A stretch of 64,000 nucleotides of DNA from Cladobotryum mycophilum (lineage: Eukaryota; Ascomycota; Sordariomycetes; Hypocreales; Hypocreaceae), in the NCBI GenBank assembly GCA_036429605.1, contig JAVFKD010000015.1:1945421-2009420 (forward strand), in the 5' to 3' direction. Positions 21,559 to 35,600 of the stretch are shown here, in pieces. Each line of letters starts with the position of its first letter. The stretch's first letter is position 1. The notes beneath the pieces are model-generated. The model had not been told where the DNA came from and made no database searches. It saw only the letters and a program-made list of their open reading frames with translations. The position numbers were made by a program, and so were the translations under genes.

Positions 21559-24222
21559 TCAGTTGCTGAGGTCCATCGCCGCTTCAAGGGGTTCAACTCC
21601 GGATTCATCGAAATGTCGATGGCCTTCTTGCATCCATCTTTCATAACCACTCCAGCTCTCCATGGTCGGAAACTTCTCCTGGACTGGCGACTTGCTATCA
21701 GGGTAGGATACTTGGAGGGTAGATTTGCTCGGTCTCTCGACATCATACGAGGCACGGCGCTCCATAAAACAGAAATAAATATAGAGGACCTTACACAATT
21801 TCGTAACTCGTTCTACGGGCGGAACGCGATTCGTGAGGTCACCATCATCATCATCGTTATTATTGTTGGCATATGGGGAAGACTGTGTCGATTCAGCATC
21901 AAGATTAGGCGACTGCTGTTGGGATGTTCCGGCTCCCATGCGACACCACCAAATGAGACGTCGACGAAGCGACAAAAGGATGCGGCCTAGATCCGAAAGC
22001 ATTCCACTTGTAACCTTGGAGTTGACAATGAGAAGTTTCTGGAGATACTCATAGGTTGCGAGTTCCAACTTTCTCGCAATAATGAAGGCAAGCTGGGCGG
22101 CAGCATAAATCATCTGCAAGTCCCCCTCATTGCGCGAGTCGAGAGGTCTTTCATTTCCGACACTCAGCCGGCGGATCACAGAGTAGGTGAATCTATTCGG
22201 CGCCTCATTCCATGTGATAAACGTTTCGCAGGGATTATCACCTTTTAGATGACCAGAAGCGTCGCGCACACAGCTCCTCCAATTGTCTCCTTTGTTCAGC
22301 GCGAGATGGTTGATGAACTTGCGGAAGCATGAGCGTTCCGGTGCACCATGACTTTTGAGATACATGTGACAGGCGTGGAGGTTAAGATCATAGAGATGGG
22401 TGTTGTCCTGGTGTACGCGGATGTTCCACTCATCACCCCATGTTTCAATCTTATGGAGGAGATCAACCATGTCGATGCTAGCGGGGAGCTCGAGACGGTG
22501 ACGTGAGATTCCGTTTGTATGAGTATGTTCAATAACGTATGGGCCTGGTCATGGATTGTCAGAGTCGTACCAAAAGGCAGCCAAAGAGGGTTATTGAATC
22601 TTACCTGTCGTCATCAATGTGCTTGTTTTGTGTATGTGATCCAAAAAATACGCTGACACACATACGAACGGCTTCCTCTCGTTGTTTGCCTGGGTTGCAC
22701 ACTTTGAGCAAACGCCAGAGTCGGCTTGTATCTCGCACTAATAATAAAGAAGCATTAGCTCAAAGAACGTCACAAGGGGTTCAGGGGCCGCCCTTTGCCA
22801 ACTTACAGCAATCTTGCTAATTTTACATCCAATACAAACGCTCCGGTCGACCCTTTTCTTATTCGCCCTATCTCTAGTAGCTTGGGGCAGTCCACCGAGT
22901 CGCTTTCCCCGGGCAGGACGTGGCATCATCGATATGGGGCTGCCTGGACCTTCTCCATTTTGCAGGCCCAATGATGGGGTTCTGGGGGCAAACGCATACC
23001 GTGAAGACCGAGAACTATGAGGCCTGCTCATGGTATGAGGCGAGCAGTGGCCTAACGGCGGAGCTGGTTCGGATCGTCGCCTGGCCTGGCGAGAGGCCAG
23101 TGATTTCGGTACTGAAAGATATTGAGGGTCTGCGTAGTGGGTAGGAGGTGTGGTGCAGTTGGATTCGGCCTCTGATGGCTCATACCCAGTCGATGGCGAC
23201 CTTGGCCTACTAGGCGACGATGGGAACTCGGATGCAGTGCGGGTCATGCTGGCGGGGGAGCTTCTCCCTGATTTGGGGTAGAAGCCAATGCATCTCCCAT
23301 GCGAATCAAAGTAAGGAGTGAATTGAGGCAGCCGAGCTTGGTTCGCTGCTCGGGGAATAAAAGCGAGTGCCGTGTTTCTCGCCTCATCGTTTCCACCGCT
23401 AGAGATAGGGGCAGCGGGAGATAGCCGCAATGAAGGTTGTGATTCATGTCTCTGATGGAAAGACATATTGTCATGGTATATCGAGCCCAGCGGGGAAAAG
23501 GAAGACTCGTCAATCGACACAGGAGACGGCGACTCCCCAATTGCTGATGGGCTGTGGTTCTCCCGAAACGACGACGCGTTTATAGGAGTGAAGGGAATGG
23601 ATAGATTTGGTCTACCAGGAGGCAAGCTTCCGGGAAAGCTGAGGTTTGAGAGTTCCGGTTGACTCTGAATCCCAAGGCCAAAGTCAGCTGCGGAATAGCT
23701 CCCTGCAAGCTGCGACGAGGATGTTGAGCCCAGTTCGGTTCTCATTGGAAAGGAATTCGACAACGAGCCCAACGCTGGGTCAAGTAAAGTCGGGGGGTTA
23801 TGAAATCGGTCACTGGAGCTTGGAGGCCAGCTGGGTTGGATATGACTCGGGCGGTTGGAATGGAGGTAGTTATTGTTATAGGTAGATACGGTAGATGTAT
23901 AGTTGGCGATGGATGGCATTTGGTTCGCAGCATAGCTGGCATGATCGAGGGATATGGGAGGCAGAGAAGTGCCATCGTTTCGGTAGGAGCCAGCCGACAA
24001 ATTCGAATTGGCCATATCTGCGTCTGCGCCAAAGGTCCTATACGACTGTAAGCCACCGTTCAAAGGAGGTTCAATTGCCAAAGTGTGACAATTGTCAACG
24101 TACTCGTACGAGAAATCCTGGCTGGTTCTGCCAACATAGCTGTCGCCCCCACTAATACCACGGATGGCCTGTGGTGTATGACCAACAAAGCTGGAAGAGC
24201 CAAGATGAAAGCTGTTGTCCAT
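21559..24222 (-). CDS. Putative transcription regulator with a mid-protein zinc cluster
   Basis: Exons (minus) 24222-22807, 22737-22605 and 22544-21559, 844 aa; introns of 69 and 60 nt. The first 440 residues are Ser/Pro/Asn-rich and probably disordered, resembling an activation region. A basic stretch (ATRDRANKKRVDRS) precedes a cysteine cluster that spans the first splice junction: C-x2-C-x6-C-x8-C-x2-C-x12-C (CIGCKISKIAC...CSKC...FVC, residues about 463-503). That is close to Zn2Cys6 spacing, but the last gap is long and the cluster sits in the middle, not at the N terminus. The C-terminal 330 residues are mostly helical with HRLELPASIDMVDLLHKI and WWCRMG; their role is unknown. A nuclear DNA-binding role is inferred. 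Confidence 0.75.
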
Positions 24223-27200
24223 GGTGAGTGCTTAAAAGTGGGATGTCTGAGGACTTAGATCATGGTTGTCTATAAGGAAGAGAGGGAAGAGAAAAGAAAA
24301 GGGGGCCTGAATACAAAGGCAGACCACGGTTTTTATGTTAAGTGTTGTCTTACAGCAGCTGCAGCCTTGCCATTTTCCAGGCAGTCTGGTGCGCATTGGG
24401 ACCCAGAAAGGGAACATTGGGGACCACCAATCGAGCGTGGTAAGTCGTCCCTCCATTTTCGGTATGCACAGCAAGTCTTTTTTCTCCTGCACGGGGCGCA
24501 GTGTAAGTAGTATTCAGGTCTTTTTTGGAAGCGCAGCATGCATGAGAGAAGATGCAGGGCGATGGGAAAGCTTATTATTCCCCCTGTTTAGTTGGTTTTA
24601 AAAAAAAAAGAGAGAGAGAAAGAGGGAGAGAGAGAAGACACACTTGCTACGGCTGTCACTGTTCTCTCCGGATGCTGCCCCTGGCTTGCCGGAGACTTAC
24701 AAGCACACATGCAATAAATGACAGGGAGGAGTCACCGCACCACCCACCGTTGTGTTCCGTCATTTGACATGGAGAGTCGGGCCTGAATTGGTCTCATTCA
24801 GGGCCCGTGAGGCTCTGTGTGGGGTGACACCAGGGTTACTCTGGCCACTCCATCAAGAGCTGCAAGACCGTCATGGCTGCATATCCGGCGGCCCATCGAC
24901 AGGCCACAAGTTCACCCAATCTTAACCTATACTCTGTAACAACCGGAAATAAGTGGACGGAAGGCTCAAGACTGGAGAGGACAACGGCCTGCAGAAGAAA
25001 ATATTTGCAGACGATGAATAAGATCCAAAGCACGACGAGTGGGCACGGAAGATGCAGGCAAATTAGCCTGATGGGCTCATCAGCAACCTATCGTAAACGC
25101 CCAACGACTGGCTCTTTCTTGCATGTACATATGCACAACAAACGGCCACCATGTACAGCCAGCCAATCTATTCTTGGGTCCCAAAGATCAGTCACAGCTT
25201 GCCCTTCCACTAGCACCACGTCTTCAAAAACCGATCGCCTTTAGACGCCTTGCCGGGGGAAACGTGGGTTATTTCACTCATTCGACGGGGGGATGAACCA
25301 ATAGAAGCACCATGGTCTCGTCATTGGATGGCAACAGTTTTACACCAAAAAGGAAAAAGAAAAACACGTCTCTCGTCTCTCTCTCTCGTCCCTCTCCTCT
25401 CGCCTCTCGTTCCTTGGACTGAAGACTTGTTACGTATACATAGCCCACCAGAAAATCCATGCATACCACCCACACCCTGGACACAGCCTAGAGAGCGGTA
25501 TGAAACAAGGCTCAGCCCGGCAGATGTTAGTGTCGATCGGAAATAGCGACAAGTCATTATTAGTATCGCATGCGAGAGAAAAGGGGGAAGTTGAGCGATA
25601 TCTTTTCCTATCGAAAACCTAGTTTTGGGATTTTTGCGACATTTTTTTGTGTATTCGCAGCGTCAGATTCCTTGATTCCAAGCTCGGCCGACCTAGTTGG
25701 GACATGGTTCGCGGAAGCTAAAGTGTGCCCAATGCAAGTCTGGGCATGTATGTGATTGGGGAAGCGCGCGGATGACGAATGTGCGTGCATCATCACATTG
25801 CGCGGAGATGTAACTGTGATGAGGCTCTTTCGTGACTTGGCAGTCCCGTGAAGAAAAACGATTCGGTTCAAGGGTGCCATCGATCTCACTCTGAGGAAGA
25901 AAAAAGGAAGCCTCTCGTCGCAAGCTGAAGGGAAAAATCATGGTACCCAATGGGGACCTGATTTATCAATTCAATTTTGAAAGGACCCAGTCTCACCTCA
26001 ATTGCGCCTCCTCATCAACCTCGACGTGGAGTGGTTTGGTGATGTGATGTGATGCACTGGGGAAGGGGGCCTGGGTATCGTCCACTTTCTCCCTCTTACC
26101 CCCTCCCTCTCCCCTCCCTCTCCCCTCTACTCCCCCAGAGCTGCTACTGGTCTGGCCGTCCATGCTGCTGCAAGAGAATGGGGTGGATCTATGTGTAGCC
26201 GAGGAATGTACTGACATGTCTGTAGCTGATTCAGTCATCACAAGTTGCTCCCCCACACATCCAATAAACGGTGACTGGGTTCTTATGGCCCAGCCTGACA
26301 CACAAAGTGGCCCAATTGGGGCGGCCGCATGTATGCAGCCCCAGTCAGGCCCATTGTTCGCCTGTTCAGAAAAGGTAATCATTACTCATCCTGGGGCTGG
26401 CCATATGCAGGAGCAATATGGAGAAGCCGAATGGAGACGCCATTGCAATATTTTCTCAGAAAGACGAATCCTTCTCTTGAACTTTCTTCATTAAACACCA
26501 TTTCTCACGCCGAGAATGGGTCTGGTGAAGCGGAGCATTCTCCGTTGTAGAAGTCCGTGCATGATCCCGGATGGTGCCGCCGGGCGAGGGCGGGGAGGGG
26601 AGGGGAGAAGAGTCGCCGGGAGTAGAATCCTTTCGAGGGGTGTACCAAGACCCTTTTCCGGAGAGTTGTATTCGGGACAGAACGGGATCCGATGTATATT
26701 GTTTCGTAATGGGATATCAGAGTTTTCTGTCAAAAAACAGTTAGCCATATGGATTTGACCTTCCACAGCGTGAGCCAACGCACCAACCAAGGCTGCTAGA
26801 GGGAGACAACCATCGTCACCACCGTATCTGAGGTCCTGTTTCCAAGGTTCCTTCTCTCGATCCCCCTCTCTATCCCCCTCTATCCCCCGTTCACACCCCG
26901 TTTGCATATAATGTATTGTCGTTGTCGATCGTGGCATCGGTGGACGCATCCGGGCTTGGATGTTTCTGCCTCCTCTGTCAGATTTGACCTCGGCGAAGCG
27001 CGCGCGCCTTGGGTTCTCATGAGCATGAACCGAGGATGAAGGAAACCAGCCACGTCGAACGAGTATCGTCAACTGGTAGCGTAGGTTTGGTGCACCGTTT
27101 ATCATCAAGACTCTGAAGCAAAGAGGACATTGCAAGCTTCACCAGATATAAAGATTGAACGCGTGTCGTTACTAAGACAACATCCGGGAGAGGCCCCCAA

Positions 27201-27993
27201 CAAAGCACAACTAAACGATTCCAATAAATCCGTCCGTTCCAGAAAAGGCTCTGATTTCCTTTCGAAAATAGGCCAGAACCCGCCAGAGCCGCCTCACCGA
27301 ACGAATGGCCATGCCCTCTCCAGCTCTGAGCCATTCATTTCATACAATGATCAGGCAATGACCATGCCCTGTGCAGCTGAAGCTCAGACCCAGCGCCTGT
27401 CTTGGATGCACTGGGCAGCACCGCCATGGATGTTCTGTACCACAGGGCATCTGGAGGCTCGGCAGTGCGGCAGTGCGGCGGTGCAGGTTGCCTTCAAATT
27501 TTTGGAGCAATCGCATGCATTGCATCATAAACGATTGGACAGCGGCTTCTTCCTCAGCCCCCAAACCGTTTCCGAGGCTCACCAGGGGGAGGGAACGCGA
27601 GGAATACGGCAGAGCTTGACACCGTTCATGAACTGTGGCGAAACACAGCTAAACGAAATACGGTAAAGACGTGCCGGTTTTAGCGGATTCGCATTGTCCA
27701 GCTGTTCTCAGCCATCGCATCATGGAACAAGAGACAGGCTTTAGAGTTGAAGGTTGATGATGCCGATCGCAGCAAGAAGAAGACATGCTATATGAAATGA
27801 AAGAAACTATAAGTAGACTACGATCCCCTGGAGCTGATTGACTTGATAAAGGAAGGATAATTCGATTGATCTTGTTGCACAACCAGGCACTGTAAGAATC
27901 TATTAGCATACCGCTTGCGACTTACACCAGACCCTGCTCGTTGGTTTACCATTGCCTCTGTGATATCTACATCACAACAGTCTTCTATTCAAA
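24223..27993. other. 3.8 kb divergent intergenic region
   Basis: Lies between divergent start codons of the zinc-cluster gene and the UPF0145 gene. I find no conserved coding frame. It has pyrimidine-rich tracts (25365-25415 and 26085-26135 on +) and AG repeats near 24605-24640. Long promoters are common for fungal regulators. Open frames such as 26491-27135 (-) and 27130-27666 (+) overlap each other and have no recognisable family features. Confidence 0.45.
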
Positions 27994-28528
27994 ATGGTCT
28001 TCGGGAAAGAATCGAAAGAGCAAGATGTTGCCAACATCCCTCCCCACCTCTCAGATCTACACTGCTTCACGGAAACAGACGGTGTCGTCACAACTAGTAC
28101 GTGTCCCATGCACTAACCACCCCCCGGATCTTCATGCATCACTGGAGCCGCTAACAACAACCCCCCTTGCCCTTGTAGCAATGATGGACCTCCCCGGATA
28201 TCGCATCGAGCAGGTATTGGGCGCGGTGTATGGCATCACCGTCCGGTCTCGTAACCTTGGCGCCAGCTTGGCCATGGTCCTCAAGAGCTTTGCCGGCGGC
28301 GAGCTCCGCTGGTTCACGTCAATGCTTTACTCGTGCCGGAACGACTCGATTAGCAGAGTAGTCGACGAGTGCAAGAAGCGCGGAGGCAATGCCATTATCT
28401 GTTTGAGATTTGATGCTGGAGACATGGGCGGCTTCGCACAATGCGCTGCATATGGCACGGCGTGTCGGGTGGTTAAGATTGACGATAATGTTGCGAATCC
28501 ACCTCAATTGGTGCAACCAAAGGCATAG
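27994..28528 (+). CDS. UPF0145 (YbjQ-like) family protein
   Basis: Exons 27994-28096 and 28179-28528 (82-nt intron with a GCTAAC branch), 150 aa. The family fold covers nearly all of exon 2: YRIEQVLGAVYGITVRSRN, then an alternating helix/strand block with ECKKRGGNAIICLRFD and a glycine-rich turn (GDMGGFAQCAAYGTA). Bacterial YbjQ proteins form small oligomers and are labelled as putative heavy-metal binders, but no biochemical role is settled. The fungal version carries a short N-terminal extension of about 35 residues with no targeting signal. The start has a fitting AAAATGG context. Confidence 0.85.
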
Positions 28529-29082
28529 ACACTTGTCTAGGTGGGAGGAAGTAATCTTATGATGGGGATGTTTGTGGTTATGATGTTTGTTCCAACTCGA
28601 GCTGAGACAATGGGAGGAGAGCTATGGAAGTATCCCCACAAAAATGGATATGCATTTTGAGATACCATGGAAGATAATAAATGTTAGCTCACCATTGAAC
28701 ATGTTGAGATTTAAAATAAATCAAATTGATTCAAGATGATTTATCTAGACTGCCCAAACTGTTTGGTGGTGATGCTTCAGATGTAAGCGTCCACTATCAG
28801 TTGCCCCGTTATCGCAATATGCCCGCTGTAGCACTATCAGTGACGACGCTGTTCAAGGAGCCCAGTCCAAAAAAGTAACCCGTCCGAGACACGCCATCAA
28901 CGAAGGCAGTCATCAATTAAGCTTGAAACACCTTTCAGCCTCTCCCTTGCTCCAAGTCAATTGGCCCTCGTTCGAGAGCTCCGTATACCCTCATCAACGA
29001 TGCGCAAATAGAGGCAGTGAATCGCTGCTTTTTTCGCCCGTTTGAGACGAGTCGTCCTCTCGTTCAGCCTTTGCCCTTCACC
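28529..29082. other. Intergenic region upstream of the dipeptidyl aminopeptidase gene
   Basis: About 0.55 kb holding the 3' flank of the UPF0145 gene and the promoter of the next gene. No coding region is seen. An upstream in-frame ATG at 29017 could extend the next protein by 22 residues. Confidence 0.45.
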
Positions 29083-31883
29083 ATGGCGACGTCGCCCTAC
29101 GCAGACAGCCCAGCTGGGCGCTCTCCACGTCGCTCTCAAGACTCGCTCAGCACAGTGTCTACCACGAGCATCGTTTTCGATCGAATACAAGAAGAAACAG
29201 AAAAAGGAAATGCCATGGAAAGAAGAGGCAGGAGGAATAGAAACGACGACGTATACGCAGAAGACCCTCTAAAGGATGACGAAGATGACACCAACGACGT
29301 CGAGACGGGCGCATTTCTCGGTTCTACCGGTGCTGCGATCCAACGAAAGCCAATGGACACGAGCCTACGTCGGATTCTTCTCATGCTTGCGGCGGTGTTT
29401 GTTGCTGGATGGGTCGTGTCCCTCGCTGTCTTTGTGTCCTCTGGCGCCTATAAGCATGCCAGCGACTCGGAGCATGATCCAGATGCCACCTCCCGGGGCT
29501 CCGGCAAGCCAGTGACAATAGCCCAGCTTTTCGACGGAACCTGGTTCGCCAGGTCTCGTTCCCTGCAATGGGTCCCCGGCCCAGACGGCGAAGATGGGTT
29601 GTTGCTGCAGCAAGGCGCTGGAGGAAAAGACTACCTTGTCGTGGAGGATGTCCGGACGGCTGTTGGAGATGCTTCCAACATTGGGGATGCAAAGCTTGCC
29701 AAAACACGTACATTGATGAAGGTTTCCACGTTTACCTACGCCGGCCGGCAGTACGAACCAGCATGGATGTTACCTAGTCCGGACTTGCAGAGGGTTCTTA
29801 TTGGTATCGACAGGAAGTCCGTTTGGCGACACTCGTTCACGGCCATCTACTTCATTTTTGACGTTGGAACTCAAACCGCACACCCGCTTATTCAAATGGA
29901 TGCCAATGCTCGTGTGCATCTAGCGACTTGGAGTCCCAAGAGTGATGCCATTGCGTTTACCAAGGACAACAATCTGTACATCCGCCGCCTCACTGGTTTT
30001 GGTGATGTGGTCCAGATCACAAAGGACGGCGGCCCAGAGTATTTCTATGGCATTCCTGATTGGGTATACGAGGAGGAGGTCATGGCTGGTCGCAGCGCAA
30101 CTTGGTGGTCCGAGGATGGGAAGTATCTTGCTTACCTGCGTACCAACGAGACTGGCGTCCCTGACTATACTCTCCAATATTTCGTTTCGCGACCCAGTGG
30201 CACCGAACCCGCTAATGGCGAAGAGTCCTACCCCGAGTTGCAACAAATCAAGTACCCTAAAGCTGGCGCTCACAATCCTGTCGTTGACCTATTGTTCTAC
30301 GATGTTGCCCAGGGTGACTCGTTTGCAGTCAAGATTGAAGATGACTTTGCTGATGATGACCGCATCATCAACAATCTTGTCTGGGCTGGCGACAAGGCAA
30401 TAGTCAAGGAAACGAATCGCATTAGTGACGTCCTCAAAGTCACTCTCATTGATATGGGTACTCGTCAGGGCAAGACTATCAACACTGTCGACGTCAACAG
30501 AATCGATGGCGGGTGGTTTGAGATTTCTCACACCATGACTTATGTCCCCGCCGATCCTGAAAATGGAAGACCACATGACGGGTATGTCGACCAAATCATC
30601 TCGGACGGATTCGAGCACCTTGCATATTTCACGCCCCTAGACAACACCGAGCCTATCATGCTCACTTCTGGGCAATGGGAGGTAGAAGAAGCCCCATCCG
30701 CTGTTGATCTTGTCAACAATCTGGTTTACTTCATCGCTACAAAGGAGTCTTCAATTCAACGACACGTCTACTCCGTAAAGCTTGACGGCTCTGAGTTGAA
30801 GCCCCTCACCGATGTATCTTCCGAAGGGTACTACTCCGTTTCCTTCTCTTCTGGGGCCGGCTTTGCTCTGTTGACCTACCAGGGTCCCAAGGTACCCTAT
30901 CAAAAGGTCATTTCAACACCGCCCAGCAAGGTCAATTTCGAGGCCTCTATCGAGAACAACGACGCCCTTGCAGACCGTGCTAAGAAACACGAACTGCCCG
31001 TCAAGCAATACGGCACTCTAGACCTTGGCGAGAACGTCACCGTCAACTATATGGAGCGCCGCCCACCGCACTTTGACCCCAAGAAGAAATATCCCGCTCT
31101 CTTCTTCCAATACTCGGGGCCTGGTTCCCAACAAGTTACCAAGAGGTTTGTCGTGGACTTTCAGTCTTACGTCGCGTCCAATCTTGGCTATGTTGTCATC
31201 ACCGTTGACCCGCGTGGTACTGGCTTCTTGGGTCGCAAGCACCGCGTTGCTGTTCGTTCTCAGCTAGGCGTTCTTGAGGCCAAGGATCATATCGCTGCTG
31301 CCCAGCACTTTGCTTCGCTCGATTACATCGACGAGTCCCGTTTGTGCATGTGGGGTTGGTCCTACGGCGGCTTCCAGACTCTCAAGACTCTGGAGGCAGA
31401 TGCCGGTAAGACATTCTCTTACGGCATGGCGGTCGCTCCCGTTACAGACTGGCGCTTCTACGACAGCATTTACACGGAGCGCTACATGGGCACTCCCCAG
31501 GTCAATGGCGCAGGCTACGATGCTTCCAGGGTCTCCAATGCGACAGCCCTTGGCCAGAACAAGCGCTTCTTGATCATGCATGGTGTTGCTGACGATAACG
31601 TCCACATCCAAAACTCCCTTACTTTACTCGATGAATTAGACCTAGCTAGCGTAGAGAACTACGACGTGCACATCTTCCCCGACAGCGATCATAGCATTAA
31701 CTTCCATCATGCCCACCGTATCGTCTATGATAGTATGTCTCTCCCCTTCCCTCCACCTCTTCCATTCAACTTTTCGTCCTCCGTACTAACTCCACCCTAG
31801 AACTGAGCAACTGGCTCGTCAACGCCTTTAACGGCGAATGGCTCAAGATCGAGCACGCCAAACCAAATGGGAAAAAGTTATGA
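29083..31883 (+). CDS. dapB: Type IV dipeptidyl aminopeptidase (Ste13/DapB-like, peptidase S9B)
   Basis: Exons 29083-31732 and 31801-31883, 910 aa. It removes X-Pro or X-Ala dipeptides from peptide N termini in the vacuole or late Golgi. A Ser-rich cytosolic N terminus of about 100 residues leads into one signal-anchor segment (RRILLMLAAVFVAGWVVSLAVF), giving a type II membrane protein. The DPP IV beta-propeller follows, including PDWVYEEEV, which carries the paired glutamates that hold the substrate amino end. The catalytic serine is in GWSYGG (about 759), aspartate in ADDNVHIQN (about 838) and histidine in DSDHSIN (about 869). A short last exon encodes LSNWLVNAFNGEW, conserved in the family. 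I chose the ATG in CACCATGG. Confidence 0.95.
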
Positions 31884-32679
31884 TAAAAAATAACTTATCA
31901 ACCTTTTTCTGTTTTGGTTCAAATGTTTAATGGATAGACATGGATTTGGTGTATATGTTTCATTTTCTCTAGGGCTGTTTTCCCCCTAGATTTCTTGTAT
32001 ATCAGATTTTCTTGAAGAGATTGTCAGTTTTGCAATCGATGTATGATATAGACATTGAAGATGATGAATGTTACAACGCATGACTGAACGTGAAACTACT
32101 TGATGTATTTCGTAAACCACATGAACTAGCTACACAATCTTGGAATCGCATATTTTGTTCTTAGAGAGCCCACCATTGCAGTCAGTGTTAATCGTAAAAC
32201 CCATCATCATTTCATACCTGTTCCCTGAGGCAACATCCAGCCAGCAAGTAGATTGGTGCATAACCAGCCACATCAGAAAGAAACAAAGAGACTCGTTAAA
32301 ACTCAATTGCTAACCTAGTCATACACACATACAGCACTGCATATTCCGAACACCAGCACCGTCTCATCAGATCCGAGATTTTTGGCCTCAATTCTACCTG
32401 TAACGGGGAATAAAATGCCCGAGTCCTTTCCAGTTCCCAAGCCAGGCCACCATCTCCCCAGAATGATGAATCCTCATCTTCAACAAGTCGACCCCTCGCA
32501 GAGGGTTCCAACTCGGTTCGTAGATCATGAGTTCAACGTAATCCCTTATTCTCCTGCCATCTACCTGGCACTAGGGGAGGCTGCGCTGCAGACATCCCTA
32601 TCCCATTAAATGAATACGCATTAGACATTGGACTTGGCACAACTTGCGGTCGACCCCAGTTCCACACTGGTACCTGCAT
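31884..32679. other. Intergenic region between convergent genes
   Basis: 3' flanks of the aminopeptidase and clathrin genes. No coding region is seen. Confidence 0.45.
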
Positions 32680-35600
32680 CTAGTAACCGTAGCCGGTGGG
32701 CTGTGGTGCGAAGCCGTTGGCCTGGCCATAGGGTGCCGGTGAGGGGGAGGCGCTACCGCCAGCAGGTCCGGCAGTAATCATTAAGCGACCGGCACCGAGG
32801 ATAGGAGTGTTATCTTCGGTCTTTTCCTGCTCCTTCTCCCTTGACTTCCGGGCCTCGTTATCGGCTTTGAGCAAAGCAATTTCTCTGGTCTGCTGAGCAA
32901 GCATGTTGATCATGTAGGGCATGGTGAAGTCATTGAGACCATGGCGCCAGGACAGCTCAAGAACCAGGTCAGGACGGATAAGCTCGTTGCAAGCGTAGAG
33001 CATGCCGGTATAGCATTCGCGGTGGCCAATATCGACAAACTAAGAAATGGTTAATATCATACAATGGTATCACGATTATAGAAACACTTACGTATCTGAG
33101 AAGGTCATCGACGATATCGTTCTTGCCCGAAATCGCCGCCGTCTCAATAGCATCCTTGTAAAGCTTGTCCTGCTTCGAAAGAGCAATGGACTTTTCCCAT
33201 CGCTTATTCTTGCGGTAGATGTTGGCAGCAATCTGGCGGAAGAAGATGAGATCATGCTTCTCCAGACGACCAGCCAACTCAACTGCATCATAGTTGTCGT
33301 AGTTCTGCACAGAGTCACGCAGGGTCTTGTAGTCCTCCTCCTCGATCAGCAAGTCGTTGACTGCCTCGTTGACGATGCGCTTGTTTTGTGTTTGTACATT
33401 GAGCAGGAAGGGCTTGATAAGAGGCAAGCTGTCATTCTTCTGGAACATCTTGACAACACGGTTGACATCAACGCGAGGAGTAAGGGCGGCCAATAGATCA
33501 GTGAGCAGAGAGGGATGTTGCTCAACATAGAATTTGATAGCGCGGTAGTAAATTTCAAGGTTGGCGACCTTGACGACAATCTCCTTGAACTGCTGGTGAT
33601 CCCAAGAGTTCTCTGGACGTTCAATAACAGCCAAGGCAGCGTTATCAAACTCGTCGTAGTGGTAGTAACAGAAGACAAGTTCGGGCCACAGATTAGCTTC
33701 CTCGCAGGCACGGATCATCTTTGGCATGTTCATACGAGACCAGAAGATCTTAATGTGCTCCATGAGGCGTTCTGGGTGGTATCTGGAAAGGGCAATACCC
33801 AACTCTGTGAACATACCCATGTGAGCACGCTCGAGTCCCAGACCTTGTTCAAGGAGACTGATGAGCTCATCAAAGTAGCCGTTGCGCTCATAGTCCTTGA
33901 CAAGTTCCTGGAGTTGCTCAGCGTCCACGATCAAGTTCAGACCGCAAATCTGGGCAAGACGGAACTCCTTCTTGCTAACACAGGCCTCGTGGACCTGCTT
34001 CCACACCTTGATGTTGTTTGCCTTTCGGGCGCAGTCAACAGCAGCTTGGTAGTCAGAAAGGTGAACAAGAGTCGTAGCAAGCTTGGCCCAGTTGGAGATG
34101 CTGCTGTAGAAGATCTTAGACGCTTCAAAGAGACCCTCCTCATAGGCCTTATCACCAGACTCCTCAATGTTGGCAACGTTGGTTGCTCGCAAGAAATCTT
34201 CGAGCTCTGAGAGCTGGTCCAGGCGAGCATAGCAGAAAGCAAGAGCAGTGTCAATAGTAGCCTCCCTTAGTGTCTTTCGGGCCATGCGAAGGTATTTGAC
34301 CAAATCCTCGTTCTTTCCAGCATGTGTAGCAATCTCAATGACTTCAGCGTAGTTCTGAGGGTCATCTGCCTTGATGTAAGATTCAATAGAGTCGGATACA
34401 CGGAGACCATCAAGCTGAGCCTTGGCAACCTTGCTCCATACTTCGGGCAGATCAACTTCTTCAGCATAGCCCTGAGCACGGTCAATGCTTACCACGTGCT
34501 CGACGAGAACGTTGACAGCAGCAGACTTGTTGTCGGCTTTCTTGTAAATTTCGAAGGCTTCTTCGTGGAGACCGACATCAATACAGGCAGTCGCAATCTC
34601 GTCGGCATTGTAGTTGTCGAGCTTGTGAATGTAGTCCATCACACGGCCCTTATCAGCCTTGGCGGCAGTGAACAGGAGCAGGTTCTGGAGGTTCTGATTA
34701 TCACTAAAAGGAGATGGCTCCAGAACAATCTTCTCCAAGAGCTCAATAAGCTCCAAGGGCAAATCGTTCTCCAGGAAAGAGGCAACGGCCACGGAAACCT
34801 TGCCCGGATCTGTAGACTCGGGAACAGCTGTGGCAGTAACCTGATCAATAACTGACCGACGATGAATGTTGTTCTCGCTCAAAACGAATCGCCAGAGCTC
34901 CGCATCCTCTCTCTCCAAAAGATATCGTGCCTGGTTGCGGTACATGGAGTTCTCATTGGTAATGTTGACCAGTTCAAGATCGTTTTGACCCTTGGAGTAG
35001 GCGATGAAGGCCAAGTTGGGATCACGCTTCTCACAATATTTACCAACAACCAAGGTGTCGTATTGGTCATTCTCCTTGAGGAACTTCTCTGGGTTGTTGT
35101 TGGAGTCAATGTAGATCTTGGCCAGGGCGTTGTAAACGGCCTGCTGCTGGTTGCCAGACTGCAATGTAGCTTCAAGGAAGGGAAGAAGAAGCTTCAAGCG
35201 GTTACGGGACTCAACCTCAGCTACAAGCTCGTCAATCTTGATCTCATTAGCATTGACGGTGCTCAGCAGCTGCTTGATGATGTTCTCGTCACAGTCGACA
35301 TCCAGCAAACCGCCAATGACGGCAGGCGTGCGCGAGGGGTTGACACGCTGTACATAAGCCTCGATGGCTTGGAACTGCTGGTTTTGATAGAGGAAGAGAA
35401 TCAAATCGTGGACAAAGTTGAATCGATCGCAAACGATGATAAGAGGCAGCTGCTCGGGCAACTTGGCCTCCTTGAGGAAGTTCTTCACCTTCTCAGGGTT
35501 GTAGCTGTTACTGTCTCGGCAAATACGCTCGACCTCGTTGAACTGGCCCATCTTGGTAGCAGCCTCAATGTACTTGAAGTGCACATCAGCATCATCGGAA

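Noticed and set aside
29017..29082. Upstream start for the dipeptidyl aminopeptidase
   Set aside because: It would add 22 residues without family similarity; the ATG at 29083 has the better context.
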